From Brevibacterium jeotgali (GTDB lineage Bacteria; Actinomycetota; Actinomycetes; Actinomycetales; Brevibacteriaceae): 64,000 nt of DNA. Within the stretch, counting starts at the first letter, position 1. Every line of letters begins with the position of its first letter. Shown one piece after another: positions 1-7,674 of this stretch. The notes below the pieces were generated by a model that had not been told where the DNA came from, did no database searches, and saw only the letters and a program-made list of their open reading frames with translations. The translations under genes were made by a program, and so were the position numbers. The DNA is taken from positions 1-64,000 of the forward strand of contig NZ_FXZM01000006.1 of NCBI RefSeq assembly GCF_900169175.1, in the 5' to 3' direction.

Positions 1-131
1 TGAGGAGCGGTCATCGTTGTGACTCCGTTCGAGGATTCTTGGAAGGTTGACTCGAAGGATCACACGGTGGCCGCGTCCACATCCTGACGGATAGGCCGGA
101 CCTCCGTGCGCTACACCACTCTATGGGTCTC
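1..131 (-). mobile_element. End of an IS256-type insertion sequence, truncated by the window edge
   Basis: Read on the minus strand, 131 to about 107 gives an end containing ATAGAGTGGTGTAG, which resembles the terminal inverted repeats of IS256 (Mutator) family elements. About 95 nt further inside there is a CGGAG ribosome-binding site and an ATG at position 14, whose first codons read M-T-A-P before the sequence leaves the window; actinobacterial IS256 transposases often begin in this way. This is therefore read as the 5' end of an element whose transposase runs leftwards. The other end and the target duplication cannot be seen. The family call rests on the terminal sequence and four codons only. 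Confidence 0.5.
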
Positions 132-369
132 TACTTCTCAGTCGTCTACTTCTTGCTGCCCATCCTCCTTGGAGAGATAGCCAGGCTCCGCCGAGCTGCT
201 CGTGTCAGGGCACTTCCAGCAGGCTTCGACATCGGGCCGGCCTGAACCTGGCTGCACTATCAGGGACGGCTTCCGGTTCTCGATGCGCGAAGGTGCGGCT
301 CGTCCGGCGCGAGTGGGCATGTCCTGGCGCCCTCTCCCTCGCCGCTAGCCTGTTGGGCGCTTGACCGCG
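132..369. other. Degraded intergenic DNA, no gene assigned
   Basis: This stretch between the IS end and the nuclease relic has no convincing gene. A 60-codon minus-strand frame ends at 138 and its last 27 residues (WKCPDTSSSAEPG onward) look protein-like, so it may be the tail of another decayed gene. No family could be recognised. Confidence 0.3.
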
Positions 370-683
370 TCATTGCAGAGATTCTCCCGGCGCTGACGCC
401 GTTGTCATTGTGATCCTGCGTGCCTCAGCAAGGAAGCTGAGAGTGTACGGATCGCGCGTGAGGTGCCGAGCAAGTTCAGAATCCGGATGCTCGAGCGCGC
501 CGGCGAGGTTTGTAGGGGCGGCTGCATCGCGTTCGTGCAGCCGGGGCGTGTGTGGTGAGCCAGGACTGATCGACTCCTGGATCGCCCCAAGACGATATTT
601 TTGGCCGCGTACCAGTCGCGCAGTGTCTGATCGTCAAGCTTATCGAGTAGCTCGATCACGTGAGACTGCGGGCATGAGTCGAA
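370..683 (-). pseudogene. Frameshifted relic of a DUF1016 / YhcG-type nuclease N-terminal domain
   Basis: The minus strand encodes, in one frame, a segment containing LLDKLDDQTLRDWYAAKN and then RSVLAHH. After a one-base shift in a CCCC run near 527 it continues in another frame as RLHERDAAAPTNLAGALEH and RHLTRDPYTLSFLAEAR. Joined, these match the pattern of the DUF1016 N-terminal domain (WYA, GWSR.VL..HI, LHER, a region ending SELA, DPY.L.FL). Only about 100 residues remain, the upstream frame is closed by a stop at 684-686 and the PDDEXK catalytic domain is absent, so this is a dead fragment. DUF1016 proteins are often linked to restriction or defence loci. The match is from memory of the family pattern, not from a search. 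Confidence 0.55.
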
Positions 684-783
684 TCACCAACCCTTCCCTT
701 CCCAAAATTTTTCCGGGCCTTCGTTCCTCACTGAACATTTATTTCTGCGTCCTCCGCTGTGCTCTTCGGGGTCGACTGCCTGG

Positions 784-1926
784 TCACCGCGTCAGCCGAG
801 GGCGACGGACCGCAAGCGGCAGGGTGAGCAGGGAGAGGGCTCCGCCCACCAGCAGGGCGGTGCTGAAGGACGAGCCGGCGGCGATCATGCCGATCATCAC
901 CGACCCCAGACCTGTTCCGGCGTCGAAGCCGATGTTCCACACCGCGCTGGCCGATCCGTAGTGGGGGCGGCTGACAGCCTGGAACGCCAGCACCAGCGTG
1001 AGGTTCTGCAGGGCACCGTAGCTGATGCCCACCAGCGTCGCTCCGAGCAGCAGAGCCACCACATCAGTGGCCTGGGGGTCGCGCACGCCCCACGCGAGCA
1101 CGGCCATGCCGATGGTGGTGAGCAGGACCAGCGGCCAGATGAACGCCTGCGGACCGAACTGGTCGGAGAACGTGCCCGCCTGCCACCGGGCCAGCGCTGC
1201 GGCCACCGTCAAGCACAGCAGGGCGAACGTGCTCAGGACAGCGCTGTCGCTCATCGGCGCCATGAAGGTGATGAGGGCGCCGCCGGCCAGGGTGACCGCC
1301 AGCAGCAGGGCCATGGGTCGCAGCAGCTGCAGGTACGGAGGTCGCTCCTGTGAGTGCGGGACGTGCTCGGCCCTGCGGCCCAGCACGATCGCCGGCAACA
1401 CTCCCACAGCCGGCAGCACACCGATGGCGAAGATGATCCCGAAGCCCAGATTCTCGACGATCCACGGGCCTGCAGACACGAAGAGCACCTGCGGGCCGGC
1501 GATCGCCAGTCCGTACACGCCGATCGCCTGGCCGCGGCGGGCGGGTTCGACCAGCTCAGCGACCAGGGCGCTGCCGGTCACGGTCAGCACCCCGAAGCCC
1601 ATGCCCCGTACTGCGGACAGCACGAGGATGACTGCGAGGTCGTCGCTGAGGGCGAATGCTGCCGCCGGCAGGCCCAGCAGCAGCATTCCGGCGGTCAGGA
1701 CCGGCGACCAGCCGAAGCGGCGCAGGGACGCGGGGACCACCAGCTGGGTGAGGACGGTGAAGAGCATGAGCACGCCGTTCACCAGCCCGGCACCCACCGA
1801 GCCGGCACCTCCGTGGACCGCCCACAGCGGCGCGACCGGCAGAAGGGCCGCGAACCCGGAGAAGCCCAGGACCGTCATGAGCACCAGCAGAGACATGCCC
1901 GGCGAGCGCAGGACCGAACCCCTCAC
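784..1926 (-). CDS. MFS transporter (probable drug or metabolite efflux)
   Basis: A 380-residue polytopic membrane protein with about 12 hydrophobic helices. After TM4 the sequence has the MFS pattern of small residues (GSALVAELVEPARRGQAIGVYG), matching the motif seen in proton-driven exporters, and the tail ends in a basic RRPRLTR stretch. The GTG at 1926 is chosen because it leaves a short cytoplasmic leader (VRGSVLRSPG) before TM1; an ATG at 1896 is the alternative, and neither has a good ribosome-binding site. It stands alone, divergent from the molybdenum cluster with about 125 nt between them, so substrate cannot be inferred from context. Downstream is decayed DNA. Confidence 0.75.
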   Translation of the reverse strand: MRGSVLRSPGMSLLVLMTVLGFSGFAALLPVAPLWAVHGGAGSVGAGLVNGVLMLFTVLTQLVVPASLRRFGWSPVLTAGMLLLGLPAAAFALSDDLAVILVLSAVRGMGFGVLTVTGSALVAELVEPARRGQAIGVYGLAIAGPQVLFVSAGPWIVENLGFGIIFAIGVLPAVGVLPAIVLGRRAEHVPHSQERPPYLQLLRPMALLLAVTLAGGALITFMAPMSDSAVLSTFALLCLTVAAALARWQAGTFSDQFGPQAFIWPLVLLTTIGMAVLAWGVRDPQATDVVALLLGATLVGISYGALQNLTLVLAFQAVSRPHYGSASAVWNIGFDAGTGLGSVMIGMIAAGSSFSTALLVGGALSLLTLPLAVRRPRLTR

Positions 1927-2052
1927 TGCGGAGCAGGCGGATGCACAGGCATGCGCCTGCGGTCGAGAAAAGGATGCATAGTCGTAGGCTATCCCGACCG
2001 TCAGCGCACCGGCGATAGGACGGCAGGCCCTTGGCCCGTACACTCAGAGGGT

Positions 2053-3333
2053 ATGGACGTAAGTCTGGGAATCCCCACCGTGCGGGCCTCCACGGCCGGC
2101 GACTCGCACGAGGCCGCCGCGGCACTCCACGCAGGAGCCCGCGACGCGACGAGGGCTGAGCTCGATCAGCGGGCGGGCGACGCACCCACGGCCCCCGGCC
2201 TCCTCGATCGGCACGGTCGCCTCGGGACGGATCTGCGGATCTCGCTCACGGACAAGTGCAACCTGCGCTGCACGTACTGCATGCCGGCCGACGGCATGGA
2301 CTGGATGCCTCCGCCCTCCCTCCTCACCGCGTCCGAGGTCGTCCGCCTCGTCGACATCGCAGTCGCCGTGCACGGAGTGCGGGACCTCCGGCTCACGGGC
2401 GGGGAACCGCTCATCCGCCCGGATCTCGAAGACATCATCGCGGGCGTCCGCAGCAGCCATCCGGACCTGCCCATCGCGATCACGACGAACGGGATCGGCC
2501 TCACCAGACGGGCTGCGAGTCTCGCCGCCGCGGGCCTCACGCGCCTCAACGTCTCACTCGACACGATCGACGCGGACACCTTCCGCGCGCTGGCCCGCCG
2601 CGATCGCCTGGCAGACGTGCTCGCGGGGATCGACGCCGCGCTGGCGGCGGATCTGCATCCCGTGAAGGTCAACGCGGTGCTCATGCGCGGCGAGAACGAC
2701 GACCAGGCGCCCGAACTCCTCGCCTTCGCCCTGGAGCGCGGGCTCGATCTGCGCTTCATCGAGCAGATGCCGCTGGACGGCGACCACGGCTGGACGCGGG
2801 AGGGCATGGTGACCGCCCGGGAGGTCCGCGAACTCCTCTCTCAGCACTGGCGGCTCGTCCCGGACGACGTGCCACGGGGCGGCGCGCCCGCCGAACTCTG
2901 GCGGGTCCTGCCCCTCGACACCGATCCCGATTCTGATACTGATTCTGGGCCCGATTCCGATCCCGATTCCGATTCTGGTCCCGGGCGCGGCTCCGGCCCG
3001 GTCGCTGATCCCGACGCCGCCCCCGGCTCCCGCACCGATGCCGCGGAGCCGCTGGGCCGAGTGGGTGTCATCGCCTCGGTCACGGAGCCCTTCTGCTCCG
3101 CCTGCACCCGCACCCGCATCACCGCGGACGGCAAGGTGCGGTCGTGCCTGTTCTCCCACGAGGAGTTCGACCTCGCCTCCGCGATGCGCTCCGGGGAGTC
3201 CGACGACGTGGTCGCCCGCATGTGGCAGCAGGCGATGTGGCTCAAGCCCGCGGCCCACGGCATGGACAGGCCCGGGCTGGACAGCGTTGACTACGTGCAG
3301 CCTGACCGTACGATGAGTGCGATCGGCGGCTGA
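2053..3333 (+). CDS. moaA: GTP 3',8-cyclase MoaA (radical SAM, molybdopterin step 1)
   Basis: Cytoplasmic radical-SAM enzyme that converts GTP to 3',8-cyclo-GTP in molybdopterin synthesis. The N-terminal SAM cluster motif is C69-x3-C73-x2-C76 (CNLRCTYC), followed by LRLTGGEPLIRPDL. The second, substrate-binding cluster is C348-x2-C351-x13-C365, and the protein ends in the conserved Gly-Gly. At 426 aa it is about 80-100 residues longer than usual: residues about 289-332 are an inserted Asp/Ser/Pro-rich stretch (DPDSD repeats) just ahead of the C-terminal cluster, and the N-terminus carries about 50 extra residues. The ATG at 2053 follows an AGAGGG. It is first in a moaA-moaD-moeA-modA-modBC array. 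Other molybdopterin genes (moaC, moaE, moeB) are not in the window. Confidence 0.93.
   Translation: MDVSLGIPTVRASTAGDSHEAAAALHAGARDATRAELDQRAGDAPTAPGLLDRHGRLGTDLRISLTDKCNLRCTYCMPADGMDWMPPPSLLTASEVVRLVDIAVAVHGVRDLRLTGGEPLIRPDLEDIIAGVRSSHPDLPIAITTNGIGLTRRAASLAAAGLTRLNVSLDTIDADTFRALARRDRLADVLAGIDAALAADLHPVKVNAVLMRGENDDQAPELLAFALERGLDLRFIEQMPLDGDHGWTREGMVTAREVRELLSQHWRLVPDDVPRGGAPAELWRVLPLDTDPDSDTDSGPDSDPDSDSGPGRGSGPVADPDAAPGSRTDAAEPLGRVGVIASVTEPFCSACTRTRITADGKVRSCLFSHEEFDLASAMRSGESDDVVARMWQQAMWLKPAAHGMDRPGLDSVDYVQPDRTMSAIGG
2917..3048 (+). repeat. Low-complexity Asp/Ser/Pro insert coded by GATTCCGAT-like repeats in moaA
   Basis: Imperfect repeats of the form (C)CCGATTC(C/T)GAT encode alternating D, S, P and G residues (about 44 codons). 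They interrupt MoaA between its radical-SAM core and the C-terminal Fe-S motif. The reading frame stays open on both sides and the flanking catalytic motifs are intact. Confidence 0.85.
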
Positions 3334-3348
3334 GTGGAGGAGACGACG

Positions 3349-3651
3349 ATGACCCCGGGGCAGAGGCCGCAGCGCACTCTTGCGATCCGCTATTTCGCCG
3401 CCGCGCGGGCAGCCGCAGGTGATCTCGCCGAGGAGGCCGTCCCGATCCCCCACCGCGTCGACTCGCTCACACGGGAGCAGCTCGCTGCGCTGCTCGTCTC
3501 CCTCCACCCGGATCCGCCCGGGGACGAGCCCTCGCTGGAACGCGTGCTCGAGCAGTCGAGCGTGCTGATCGACGGCGTCGTCATGGGTGAGGACGACGTC
3601 GTGCGCCCCGGTGCGCGGGTCGACGTCCTGCCGCCCTTCGCCGGCGGCTGA
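3349..3651 (+). CDS. moaD: MoaD-type sulfur carrier (molybdopterin synthase small subunit)
   Basis: A 100-residue ubiquitin-fold protein. It contains the typical IRYFAAARAAAG first strand and helix, the central VLIDG, and ends VLPPFAGG, whose C-terminal Gly-Gly is thiocarboxylated to carry sulfur to precursor Z. The ATG at 3349 has a GGAGGAG site 9 nt upstream; an in-frame GTG at 3334 overlaps that site and is less likely. The gene starts 15 nt after moaA and ends 2 nt before moeA, so co-transcription is almost certain. It needs a MoaE large subunit, which is not encoded here. Confidence 0.88.
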   Translation: MTPGQRPQRTLAIRYFAAARAAAGDLAEEAVPIPHRVDSLTREQLAALLVSLHPDPPGDEPSLERVLEQSSVLIDGVVMGEDDVVRPGARVDVLPPFAGG

Positions 3652-3653
3652 CA

Positions 3654-5030
3654 GTGGCGGAGACCGCCCGTGCGGAAGGACCCCGCTGGGACCACGCCAT
3701 GCGGCTCGCCCACGCGACCGGGACCGACGCCGCTCGCGCCCGCGCATCCGCCCTCGCCGGCTCCGCCGCTCCCCTCCCGCTCGCAGATGCGTTCGGGCGC
3801 ACCCTCGCCGAGGACCTCCGGGCCCTGTTCGACGTCCCCCACTACGACTCGTCCGCGATGGACGGCTACGCCGTGTCCGGTCCACCGCCGTGGACTCTGG
3901 AGGACGCCGGATCGCTGCACGAGCTGCGGCCAGGGCACGCCCGGCCCGTGGTGACGGGCGGCGTCGTGCCGGCCGGGGCCTCGGGAGTGGTGCGGATCGA
4001 GTACACGCACCGCGACCCGGACGGGGGCGGTGTCCGCATCGGCATGCGGCCGGAGTCTCCCGGCTCGGAGCTGGATCCCGGCCGCCATGTGCGCCTGGCC
4101 GGGCGCGAGGCCGCAGCCGGCGACGTGCTCGCCTCTGCCGGTCATCCGCTCACCCCTCCGCTGCTCGCGATGGCCGGGATCAGCGGGCACGACGACGTGT
4201 CGGTCCTGCCGCCGGTGACCGCGGTCCTCCTGCTCACGGGCGATGAGGTGCGCACGTCCGGCACACCGGCCGCGGGCGAGGTCCGCGACGCCTTCGCGGT
4301 GCAGCTGCCCCACGTGCTGCGCGCCGCCGGGATCGAGGTCGTGGCCGTGCACAGGATCGGCGACGATCGCGCGGTGACGCGAGAGGCGCTGGCGGAGCTC
4401 GTCGACCTCGCCGACGTCGTCGTCTCGACCGGCGGAACGGGCAGGTCGGCCGCCGACCATGTGCGTGCGGTGCTGCAGGCGGAGACGCAGGAGGGGCCGC
4501 ACTCGTCGTCCCGGATCGTCATCGACGAGCTGGGAATGCGGCCCGGTCACCCCACGATGCTCGCGCTGCTCGATCGGCGCGTCCCCGCGGGGACGCCTCG
4601 ACCTGTGCCCGTCCTCGCGCTGCCGGGGAATCCGCTGGCGGCGCTGGCGGCGATGCGGATCGTGGGGTCCGCCGTGCTCCGCGGACTGCGCGGAGCTGAT
4701 CCGGAGGTGCCCCTCTCCGTCCCCGCCGCACAGGACCTCCCTGCGGAAAAGGTCGATCGGCTCGTCCCCGCACGCCCTGCCCGCTCGGCGCCCCCTGCCG
4801 GTCATGCACCCGCGGCAGATCCCGGAACGCCGGCAGGTCCCGGAACGCCGGCAGGTCCCGGAGCCCCGCCGGATCCCGCCCCGCAGGACCTCGAGTCCGC
4901 GTGGATCCCCGTCGAGCACGTGGCGTCGAACATGGTGCGGGGGCTGACCACAGGGCGCGGCTGGCTGATCCTCCCGACCCGTCCGGTGAGCGCGGGCGAG
5001 CGCATCGCCTTCCTGCCGCTGGAGTGGTGA
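3654..5030 (+). CDS. moeA: Molybdopterin molybdotransferase MoeA
   Basis: 458 aa. MoeA inserts molybdate into adenylylated molybdopterin. Recognisable segments are the N-terminal DVPHYDSSAMDGYAV motif, the central VLLLTGDEV, the VSTGGTGR nucleotide-fold loop and the LALPGNPLAAL motif. A Pro/Gly/Ala-rich spacer (PGTPAGPGTPAGPGAPP, coded by a 15-nt repeat) separates the core from the C-terminal beta-barrel domain. The GTG start lies 2 nt after moaD. The last codons (PLEW and the stop) form the first unit of a five-copy 20-nt tandem repeat that runs on to 5110. A 179-nt gap then precedes modA, so modA may have its own promoter. Confidence 0.9.
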   Translation: MAETARAEGPRWDHAMRLAHATGTDAARARASALAGSAAPLPLADAFGRTLAEDLRALFDVPHYDSSAMDGYAVSGPPPWTLEDAGSLHELRPGHARPVVTGGVVPAGASGVVRIEYTHRDPDGGGVRIGMRPESPGSELDPGRHVRLAGREAAAGDVLASAGHPLTPPLLAMAGISGHDDVSVLPPVTAVLLLTGDEVRTSGTPAAGEVRDAFAVQLPHVLRAAGIEVVAVHRIGDDRAVTREALAELVDLADVVVSTGGTGRSAADHVRAVLQAETQEGPHSSSRIVIDELGMRPGHPTMLALLDRRVPAGTPRPVPVLALPGNPLAALAAMRIVGSAVLRGLRGADPEVPLSVPAAQDLPAEKVDRLVPARPARSAPPAGHAPAADPGTPAGPGTPAGPGAPPDPAPQDLESAWIPVEHVASNMVRGLTTGRGWLILPTRPVSAGERIAFLPLEW

Positions 5031-5110
5031 GGCTGCCGCTGGAGTGGTGAGGCTGTCGCCGGGGCGATGAGGCTTCCGCTGGGGCGTTGGGGCTTCCGCT
5101 GGAGTGGTGG
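5011..5110 (+). repeat. Five-copy 20-nt tandem repeat across the moeA stop codon
   Basis: Units begin at 5011, 5031, 5051, 5071 and 5091 and vary around GGCTGCCGCTGGAGTGGTGA. The first unit holds the last codons and the TGA of moeA; the second is a near-exact copy including the TGA, and later copies diverge gradually. The degree of divergence grows and then falls, as expected for repeated slippage or unequal exchange rather than a selected protein motif. Confidence 0.95.
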
Positions 5111-5209
5111 GGCTCGGCCGGCCGAGCGTCACGGAGCACCTAGGATTGCTACCACGCAGCCCTGTGGACAGGAAGCCCTGCGAACAGGCAGCCCGGCGAA
5201 GGAGGCTCC

Positions 5210-5962
5210 GTGAAGAAGTCAGCCGCCGCTGCGGTCGCGGCCACAGCGCTGGCCCTCTCCGCGTGCGGCGCTTCCTCCGGTGCCGGGGGATCGACGACCC
5301 TCACCGTGTTCGCCGCCGCGTCACTGACCGATTCGTTCGAGGACCTCGCAGACCGGTTCTCGGAGGTCCGCGACGACGTCGACGTCCGGCTGAGCTTCGC
5401 CGGATCCTCGGACCTCGTCACGCAGATCCGAGAGGGCGCGCCCGCAGACGTCATCGCCACGGCCAACGAGCGCACGATGCAGAGCCTCGTCGATGACGGC
5501 CTGGTCGCGGCGGAACCGCAGGACTTCGTGTCGAACACGCTGGTCATCGCGGTCCCGACAGGCAACCCGCAGGACATCGACAGCCTGGAGGCGCTGGCGG
5601 ACCCGCACCTCGACGTCGTGCTGTGCGCGCCCCAGGTGCCGTGCGGGCTCGCCGCCCGCCTCGTCGGGCAGTCCGCAGGCGTCACGATCGCACCCGTGAG
5701 CGAGGAGCCGGCGGTCACGGACGTGCTCGGCAAGGTCGCGAACGGGCAGGCGGATGCGGGGCTCGTGTACCGGACCGATGCCGCGGGAGCGGAGCGCGTC
5801 GACGCAGTCGAGTTCCCGGAATCCGATGACGCCGTCAACCACTACCCGATCGCGCCCGTCGCGGACGCGGAGAATGCCGGGGCCGGTCAGGAGTTCGTCG
5901 ACTTCGTCCTGTCCGACGAGGGCCGTGCGGTGTTCGACGCGGCGGGATTCGGGGCGCCGTGA
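5210..5962 (+). CDS. modA: Molybdate ABC transporter substrate-binding lipoprotein ModA
   Basis: 250 aa. A Lys-Lys signal peptide leads to a lipobox (LSAC) with the lipidated cysteine at residue 19, so the protein is anchored on the outer face of the membrane. The mature part begins LTVFAAASLTDSFEDLA, followed by FAGSSDLVTQIREGAPADV and VANGQADAGLVY, the classic ModA segments that bind molybdate or tungstate. The GTG start at 5210 has a GGAGG 5 nt upstream. It overlaps the fused permease/ATPase gene by 1 nt (TGATG). Confidence 0.93.
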   Translation: MKKSAAAAVAATALALSACGASSGAGGSTTLTVFAAASLTDSFEDLADRFSEVRDDVDVRLSFAGSSDLVTQIREGAPADVIATANERTMQSLVDDGLVAAEPQDFVSNTLVIAVPTGNPQDIDSLEALADPHLDVVLCAPQVPCGLAARLVGQSAGVTIAPVSEEPAVTDVLGKVANGQADAGLVYRTDAAGAERVDAVEFPESDDAVNHYPIAPVADAENAGAGQEFVDFVLSDEGRAVFDAAGFGAP

Positions 5963-7665
5963 TGCGCGCCCGGCCGTCTCCCGCGGCGCGCACGGAGACG
6001 CGTGGCAGCTCGTGGAGCCGTTCTCACTCCCGCGAACGCTCGCCCGGCCTCCCGTGGGGACTCGCACCGTTCGCACTGCTGGGCGCGCTCGTCGTCATCC
6101 TGCCGGTGGCGGGGCTGGCACTGCGGGTGCCGTGGTCGGAGTTCGGCGGGCTCGTCACCAGCCCGGACTCCCTCACGGCGCTGCGACTGTCGCTGCTCAC
6201 GGCGTGCGCTTCCGCCGGGGTGTGCGTCATCCTGGGCGTTCCCCTGGGCATGGTGCTGGCGCGCAGCGAGGCGGTCCTCCTCCGCACCGTGCGCGCCTTC
6301 GTGCTGCTGCCGGTCGTGCTCCCGCCGGTGGTCGGCGGCCTGGCGCTGCTGGCGACGTTCGGTCGTCAGGGGATCCTCGCCGCCCCCATGGAGGCCACCG
6401 GCATCGACATCGCGTTCACGACGGCGGCGGTCGTCTGCGCGCAGGTGTTCGTGTCGCTGCCGTTCGTCGTCATGGGCGTCGAGAGCGCGATGCGCACCCA
6501 CGGCACCGACTTCGAGACCGCAGCGGCGGTGCTGGGCGCCGGGCCCGGCCGCACGTTCGCGACGGTGACGCTGCCGCTCCTGGCGCCCGCGATCGCGTCC
6601 TCCGCGGTGCTGTCGTTCGCGCGGTCTCTTGGCGAGTTCGGGGCGACGCTCACCTTCGCCGGGTCGCTCACGGGCACGACGCGCACGCTTCCGCTGGAGA
6701 TCTACCTCCGCCGCGAGACCGATCCGGACGCCGCCGTCGCCGTCTCCATGCTGCTGGTCGCGATCGCGCTCCTGGTCGTCGTCGCGGTCTACTCGCTCCC
6801 CGGCCACCGTCGTTCGGGACCGTCGTCCACCAGCGCGGCCCGGTCCCGGCCCCTCACCGGCGAGGGACAGGTGGCCGGTTCGAGGGACATGCGCACACAC
6901 CCGTCCGTCGAACCGCTGACCCGTCCCTCGCCGGATGCAGCGACGACGACCGCCGAGGTCCCCGTCGCCCCGGTCCCGATCGCCCCGGTCGCAACCGCCC
7001 CCGTCCCGACCGCGCGCCCTGCGAGTCCGCCGCGGCTCGTAGTGGACTTCGCGGCGCCGGATCGTCGCATCGCGCAGTCCTTCGCCGTCGCACCGGGAGA
7101 GACGCTCGCCCTCACCGGACCGAACGGCGTCGGGAAGTCGACGATCCTCGCCGTCGTCGCGGGACTGCTCCTCCCCCCGCGCGCACGCGTCGACGTGGAT
7201 GACCGTGTCCTCACACGGACCCGCGGAGGCCGCACCGGCGCCGACGTGCCGCCGCATCGCCGCAGCGTCACACTCCTCCTCCAGGACCCGCGCCTCTTCC
7301 CGCACATGAGTGCGGTCGGCAACATCGCATTCGGGCTCCGCGCCGCGGGAGTGACGGGGGCGGACGCGAAGGTGAGGGCCCAGCGGATGCTGGAGGACCT
7401 CGGCATCGGGCATCTGGGACGGATGAGGCCGCGCGGACTGTCTGGCGGCCAGAGAGCCCGCGTCGCACTCGCACGGGCACTGGCGACGGATCCGCAGATC
7501 GTACTCCTGGACGAGCCCTCCGCCTCGCTCGATGCCGATTCGGCTCCCCAGATCCGCGCGCTGCTGCGGGAGCTCCTGGCGGATCGCACGTGCCTGCTGG
7601 TCAGCCACGATCCGGCGGAGGTGCGGGCGCTGGCGGATCGGGAGATCCGCCTGACCCACGACTGA
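5962..7665 (+). CDS. modBC: Fused molybdate permease-ATPase (ModB-ModC)
   Basis: 567 aa, combining two normally separate ABC subunits. Residues about 30-275 are a ModB permease with six hydrophobic helices and the EAA-type loop (ETAAAVLGAGPGRTFATVTLP). A Pro/Ala/Val-rich linker of about 80 residues follows. Residues about 355-567 are a ModC ATPase: Walker A GPNGVGKST (386-394), signature LSGGQRARVALARAL (493 on), Walker B VLLDEPSASLD and the H-loop SHDP. The chain stops just after the ATPase core, so the C-terminal molybdate-binding (TOBE) regulatory domain of full-length ModC is missing. The ATG at 5962 overlaps modA's stop; a GTG at 5959 is possible. It ends the cluster 9 nt before a convergent gene. 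Confidence 0.92.
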   Translation: MRARPSPAARTETRGSSWSRSHSRERSPGLPWGLAPFALLGALVVILPVAGLALRVPWSEFGGLVTSPDSLTALRLSLLTACASAGVCVILGVPLGMVLARSEAVLLRTVRAFVLLPVVLPPVVGGLALLATFGRQGILAAPMEATGIDIAFTTAAVVCAQVFVSLPFVVMGVESAMRTHGTDFETAAAVLGAGPGRTFATVTLPLLAPAIASSAVLSFARSLGEFGATLTFAGSLTGTTRTLPLEIYLRRETDPDAAVAVSMLLVAIALLVVVAVYSLPGHRRSGPSSTSAARSRPLTGEGQVAGSRDMRTHPSVEPLTRPSPDAATTTAEVPVAPVPIAPVATAPVPTARPASPPRLVVDFAAPDRRIAQSFAVAPGETLALTGPNGVGKSTILAVVAGLLLPPRARVDVDDRVLTRTRGGRTGADVPPHRRSVTLLLQDPRLFPHMSAVGNIAFGLRAAGVTGADAKVRAQRMLEDLGIGHLGRMRPRGLSGGQRARVALARALATDPQIVLLDEPSASLDADSAPQIRALLRELLADRTCLLVSHDPAEVRALADREIRLTHD

Positions 7666-7674
7666 CGGCGCGCA

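Noticed and set aside
138..320. 60-codon minus-strand frame next to the IS end
   Set aside because: Only the last part looks protein-like, there is no start signal or recognisable family, so it is not called as a gene.
1025..1981. Long open frame antisense to the first MFS gene, and many similar long frames elsewhere
   Set aside because: In very high-GC DNA the frames opposite or shifted from a real gene stay open by chance. These have no family motifs, skewed composition (Arg, Pro, Ala, His) and no ribosome-binding sites.
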